Notes under the pieces: model-generated
Database searches by the model: none
The model's input: only the letters and a program-made list of their open reading frames with translations
What the model was told of the DNA's origin: nothing
Assembly (NCBI RefSeq): GCF_902362185.1
Contig: NC_044503.1
Coordinates: forward strand, 13,362,457-13,426,456
Source: Chanos chanos
Taxonomy: Eukaryota > Chordata > Actinopteri > Gonorynchiformes > Chanidae
Length of the DNA: 64,000 bases
Direction: 5' to 3'
Shown here: one piece after another, positions 61,701-64,000 of the stretch
Layout of the letters: each line of letters begins with the position of its first letter
Position numbering within the stretch: position 1 is the first letter of the stretch
Position numbers and translations under genes: made by a program

Positions 61701-62252
61701 TCTGCATTACATTTCCTTATTCCCTACTTATATTACGTTAATTTGGCTTTCCGAGTAGTTCAAAAATTAGTCTTAGATGTTAGGTATTGATAGTAGAACT
61801 TGTAGGTTATGTTTTTATGCTACATTGTTAATGTGCAATTAGCAAAATGTAAAAAAAATGATCAAATCTTATTCTCTTCTCCAGTCCAGTTCAGACACGC
61901 TTGCGACACAGAGCTAAAAGCAAGGGTGCTCTGGATGCAAATCCTCTCAGGAAAAAAAGATTACTTCGCAGACTTAATATCAGTGTCTGCAACAAATGCG
62001 GCATAGACCCGTAAGTCCCACATCAAAATATACTCACAGTTTCTTAAATAGATCCTTGTATTTTTGTCTGCATTCTCATAAATCTTTTGTCATCTCTCTA
62101 TTTGTGCCCCCATGTGAAGACACCGGCCGCTGGTACATTGGCTGTATCACTGCCGCTGGATAATCTTTGTAATTTACCTAATAGTGCTGTTTTCACTTAT
62201 ACTGATGTCAGTTTTGGTATGGTTTCTCCAAGCTCCTGTATTGTGGTTATGA
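58731..62252 (+). CDS. irag2: IRAG/LRMP (JAW1)-family tail-anchored membrane protein
   Basis: Coiled-coil protein of the ER and outer nuclear envelope; relatives bind IP3 receptors, and zebrafish Lrmp is needed for pronuclear movement. Exons: 58731-58779, 59057-59123, 59279-59306, 59600-59740, 60010-60141, 60256-60403, 60620-60660, 60850-60900, 61006-61142, 61487-61606, 61885-62010, 62120-62252; 390 aa. Matches to human LRMP as remembered: EEEVENAFSQLALAFRCDQF, then the coiled coil QEAKVSRAVELMVAHVEHLK. A basic Ser/Thr-rich stretch (SNTRRRVSISVITQHSQ) follows. The C-terminal exon carries one membrane span (IIFVIYLIVLFSLILMSVLV) with a short end, WFLQAPVLWL. It is shorter than human LRMP (about 555 aa): the first exon starts at an acceptor with no upstream stop, so 5' exons may be missing. 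IRAG1 is an alternative identity. Confidence 0.75.
60404..60619 (+). other. GC-AG intron in the IRAG/LRMP-like gene
   Basis: The only phase-consistent junction here uses donor G/GCAAGT and acceptor ctcag/AGGAGG, giving FREEDEAKQK. GCAAGT is the usual consensus of the rare GC-AG introns. Confidence 0.75.
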
Positions 62253-62419
62253 AACTAAGCTAATAATCACATTTCAGAGGTTTTTATTTATTTATTTTTT
62301 TTAAATTGTGATTTTGTTAAAAGTTAAAAATATTTCGGACGTACATTGTGCTCAAGGAGATATTACTATTTTTGTACCTATGGAGTAAATTTTGTTGTTG
62401 AGTACTAGACTTTGAATGA

Positions 62420-62425
62420 AATAAA
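62420..62425 (+). terminator. Polyadenylation signal of the IRAG/LRMP-like gene
   Basis: AATAAA about 170 b after the stop codon, about 830 b from the stop of the convergent INAVA-like gene. Confidence 0.75.
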
Positions 62426-62934
62426 GGTTATTCTTTTATTGTCCTTCTGAAATCCTCAGAGTGTGAATGTGTCTATATTCTGCCACTCAGCCTTGATGAT
62501 TTTGATGTTATTTTATTGTTAATAACATAAATTGAATTGTACAGTTAGTGCGCAAACACAATGCATTAGGAAGCATTTCAGTTACAGTTCATAATGCTTG
62601 ACATTAAAGATACAGGTGCTTAGTATGGAGACTAAGAGTAATCATGTTAAAAACATATAATCCTTAAAATTAGAGGATAGCATAGCAGCATTTAGCATAG
62701 CACTGACATTCACGGCATAGAAAAAATTAGCAAATTACAAAGAGTGTTAGAATTTGAAAACATTCTGAAAGACTACTACAACATTAAGAAAATTATACTT
62801 TAAACTGCACTAAACTAAAATGCTTAATAAAGTAAAACTGTGTGCCAGACACTAACATACTTGAAACGTAAATAAATGAACATAACTTATTAAAACAAAA
62901 AACAATCATTGTCTTTGTATTGGAATGTAATTCA

Positions 62935-62973
<39 letters not shown>
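62935..62973. repeat. (AAT)n microsatellite between convergent genes
   Basis: About 13 uninterrupted AAT/TAA units in the presumed 3' UTR of the INAVA-like gene. Confidence 0.95.
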
Positions 62974-62974
<1 letters not shown>

Positions 62975-63254
62975 AGTAAATCACTTACATACAATAAATA
63001 AATTTGGGCATGGTGCCTTACAATGAAGTCTCAGACTTAAAATTCAAATAAAATTAAGTGGTACAAACAGTCTTTTTTTTTTTTTTGTAGAAATGCTTTC
63101 CGTATTTCAGTGGCTTCACACTTCTGTTTCACTTCATCAGAAACAGAGCTTTTTTCATCCTCATTTCGAGTCCATTGGCTCAATAAATTAAAAAAATACA
63201 AATTAAAAAATGAAAAAAAGGTTTTGTGCTGTGTATGTGCCAAGAGTTACTGAG

Positions 63255-64000
63255 TTACACCTGGCTTATGATCTCAGAATTCTCCTCCTCATACCACTGT
63301 AGTGGGGTCCCATCAGGAGCCCTCTGGAGTATCACTTTCTGAGGACCCTAGAGAAAGGAGAAGGCCATACCATGCGTTAGTATGATTCACAGTGTTATAA
63401 AGTTTATGCCTGTGTGTGTATTTTTACCCTTTGTTATTATGCAATGGGCTCTAAACCATCGCTAATCGCGATAACTAGCTTAGCTTATGTTAGGCACCAC
63501 TGAATCATCATCCTCTCTACAAGAAGCTACGAATGTTTCACGTCTTTGCTCAGTTCAAGCTCTTGTGCATCTGGCTCATATAAACAAATATGATATCACA
63601 GGAGCAGCTGTACACCCACAGTGCTCTTATGTAAGAACCTCTCAGTAAGTGTTTAGTAATAAATTAATAAGAGGAAGGGGCTGCCTGAAGTGAGGTTTAG
63701 ACATTATTATCTCTAACTATGAATTAATGCATGTGCTTAAGAAACTAAGAATTTACCTGTCTGACAGGGTGGATTTGGTCATAGGGAGGTGGCCCCTCTT
63801 TGGGTAAGCGCTTAATTCGGATTGATCCCTGCCGCTCAAACGAGCGAGGCTGGAACCCTTGCAGGTTGTTCCTCTGGTGCCAGGATTTGAGATCTGCTGA
63901 TACCACCTCTCGAGGAAGAGCCCTGCTGGCATGATTTGGGTACTCTCTCAACGAAGGTGTTCGGACCAGCCCTGCGTATGGAGGTGGGGGTTTGAGGATC
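63255..64000 (-). CDS. inava: INAVA-like protein, C-terminal two exons (gene continues past the window)
   Basis: Exon 64000-63757 (open at the window edge) joins exon 63347-63255 in phase 0. The visible protein contains PPPPYAGLVRTPSLREYPN, VVSADLKSWHQRNN, SFERQGSIRIKRLPKEGPPP and ends VILQRAPDGTPLQWYEEENS then EIISQV. This matches the C-terminus of human INAVA (C1orf106) as I remember it: RTPSLKD, a basic WH-containing helix, SLDRQGAFRVRSLP and the terminal EIISQV. INAVA works with cytohesins at cell junctions and in innate signalling. FRMD4A/B share a related C-terminus and are the alternative. Human INAVA lies near CACNA1S at 1q32.1, supporting the call. Confidence 0.75.

Overview
The window is nuclear DNA from a ray-finned (teleost) fish. 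It holds multi-exon vertebrate genes with GT-AG introns, an AT-rich background, many (CA)n and (TA)n microsatellites, and small DNA transposons. It also carries a fish-type mkrn4 gene beside ppard. I assembled the gene models by hand from splice sites, reading phase and remembered vertebrate protein sequences; no alignment was run.

Left part, minus strand (about 1-25.4 kb): a complete L-type calcium channel gene, cacna1s (Cav1.1, 45 coding exons, about 1,854 aa), which is the skeletal-muscle voltage sensor. It is followed upstream by tmem9 (5 coding exons, 189 aa). A MEF2/E-box cluster lies just upstream of cacna1s. One cacna1s intron carries a hAT-type miniature element inserted in a Tigger-like element.

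Middle part, plus strand (26.7-57 kb): def6 (11 exons, 616 aa), ppard (7 coding exons, 525 aa), mkrn4 (RING/C3H ubiquitin ligase with two candidate first exons), fance (10 exons, 514 aa) and rpl10a (6 exons, 216 aa, with a TATA box and 5'TOP start). From mkrn4 onward the genes are tightly packed, with gaps of a few hundred bases.

Right part (57-64 kb): an IRAG/LRMP-family tail-anchored membrane protein on the plus strand. Its 3' end faces the last two exons of an INAVA-like gene on the minus strand, which runs off the right edge.

The gene content joins two human neighbourhoods: 1q32.1 (CACNA1S, TMEM9, INAVA) and 6p21.3 (DEF6, PPARD, FANCE, RPL10A). The genes are mostly unrelated in function (muscle excitation, endolysosome, lymphocyte signalling, lipid sensing, DNA repair, translation), so this is a synteny block rather than a pathway cluster. 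I found no RNA gene, CRISPR array or clearly novel multi-gene system. The most interesting signals are at exon level: the twin first exons and repeated RRxS(D/E)P motifs of mkrn4, the extra microexon and pore residue of cacna1s, and the nested transposons.
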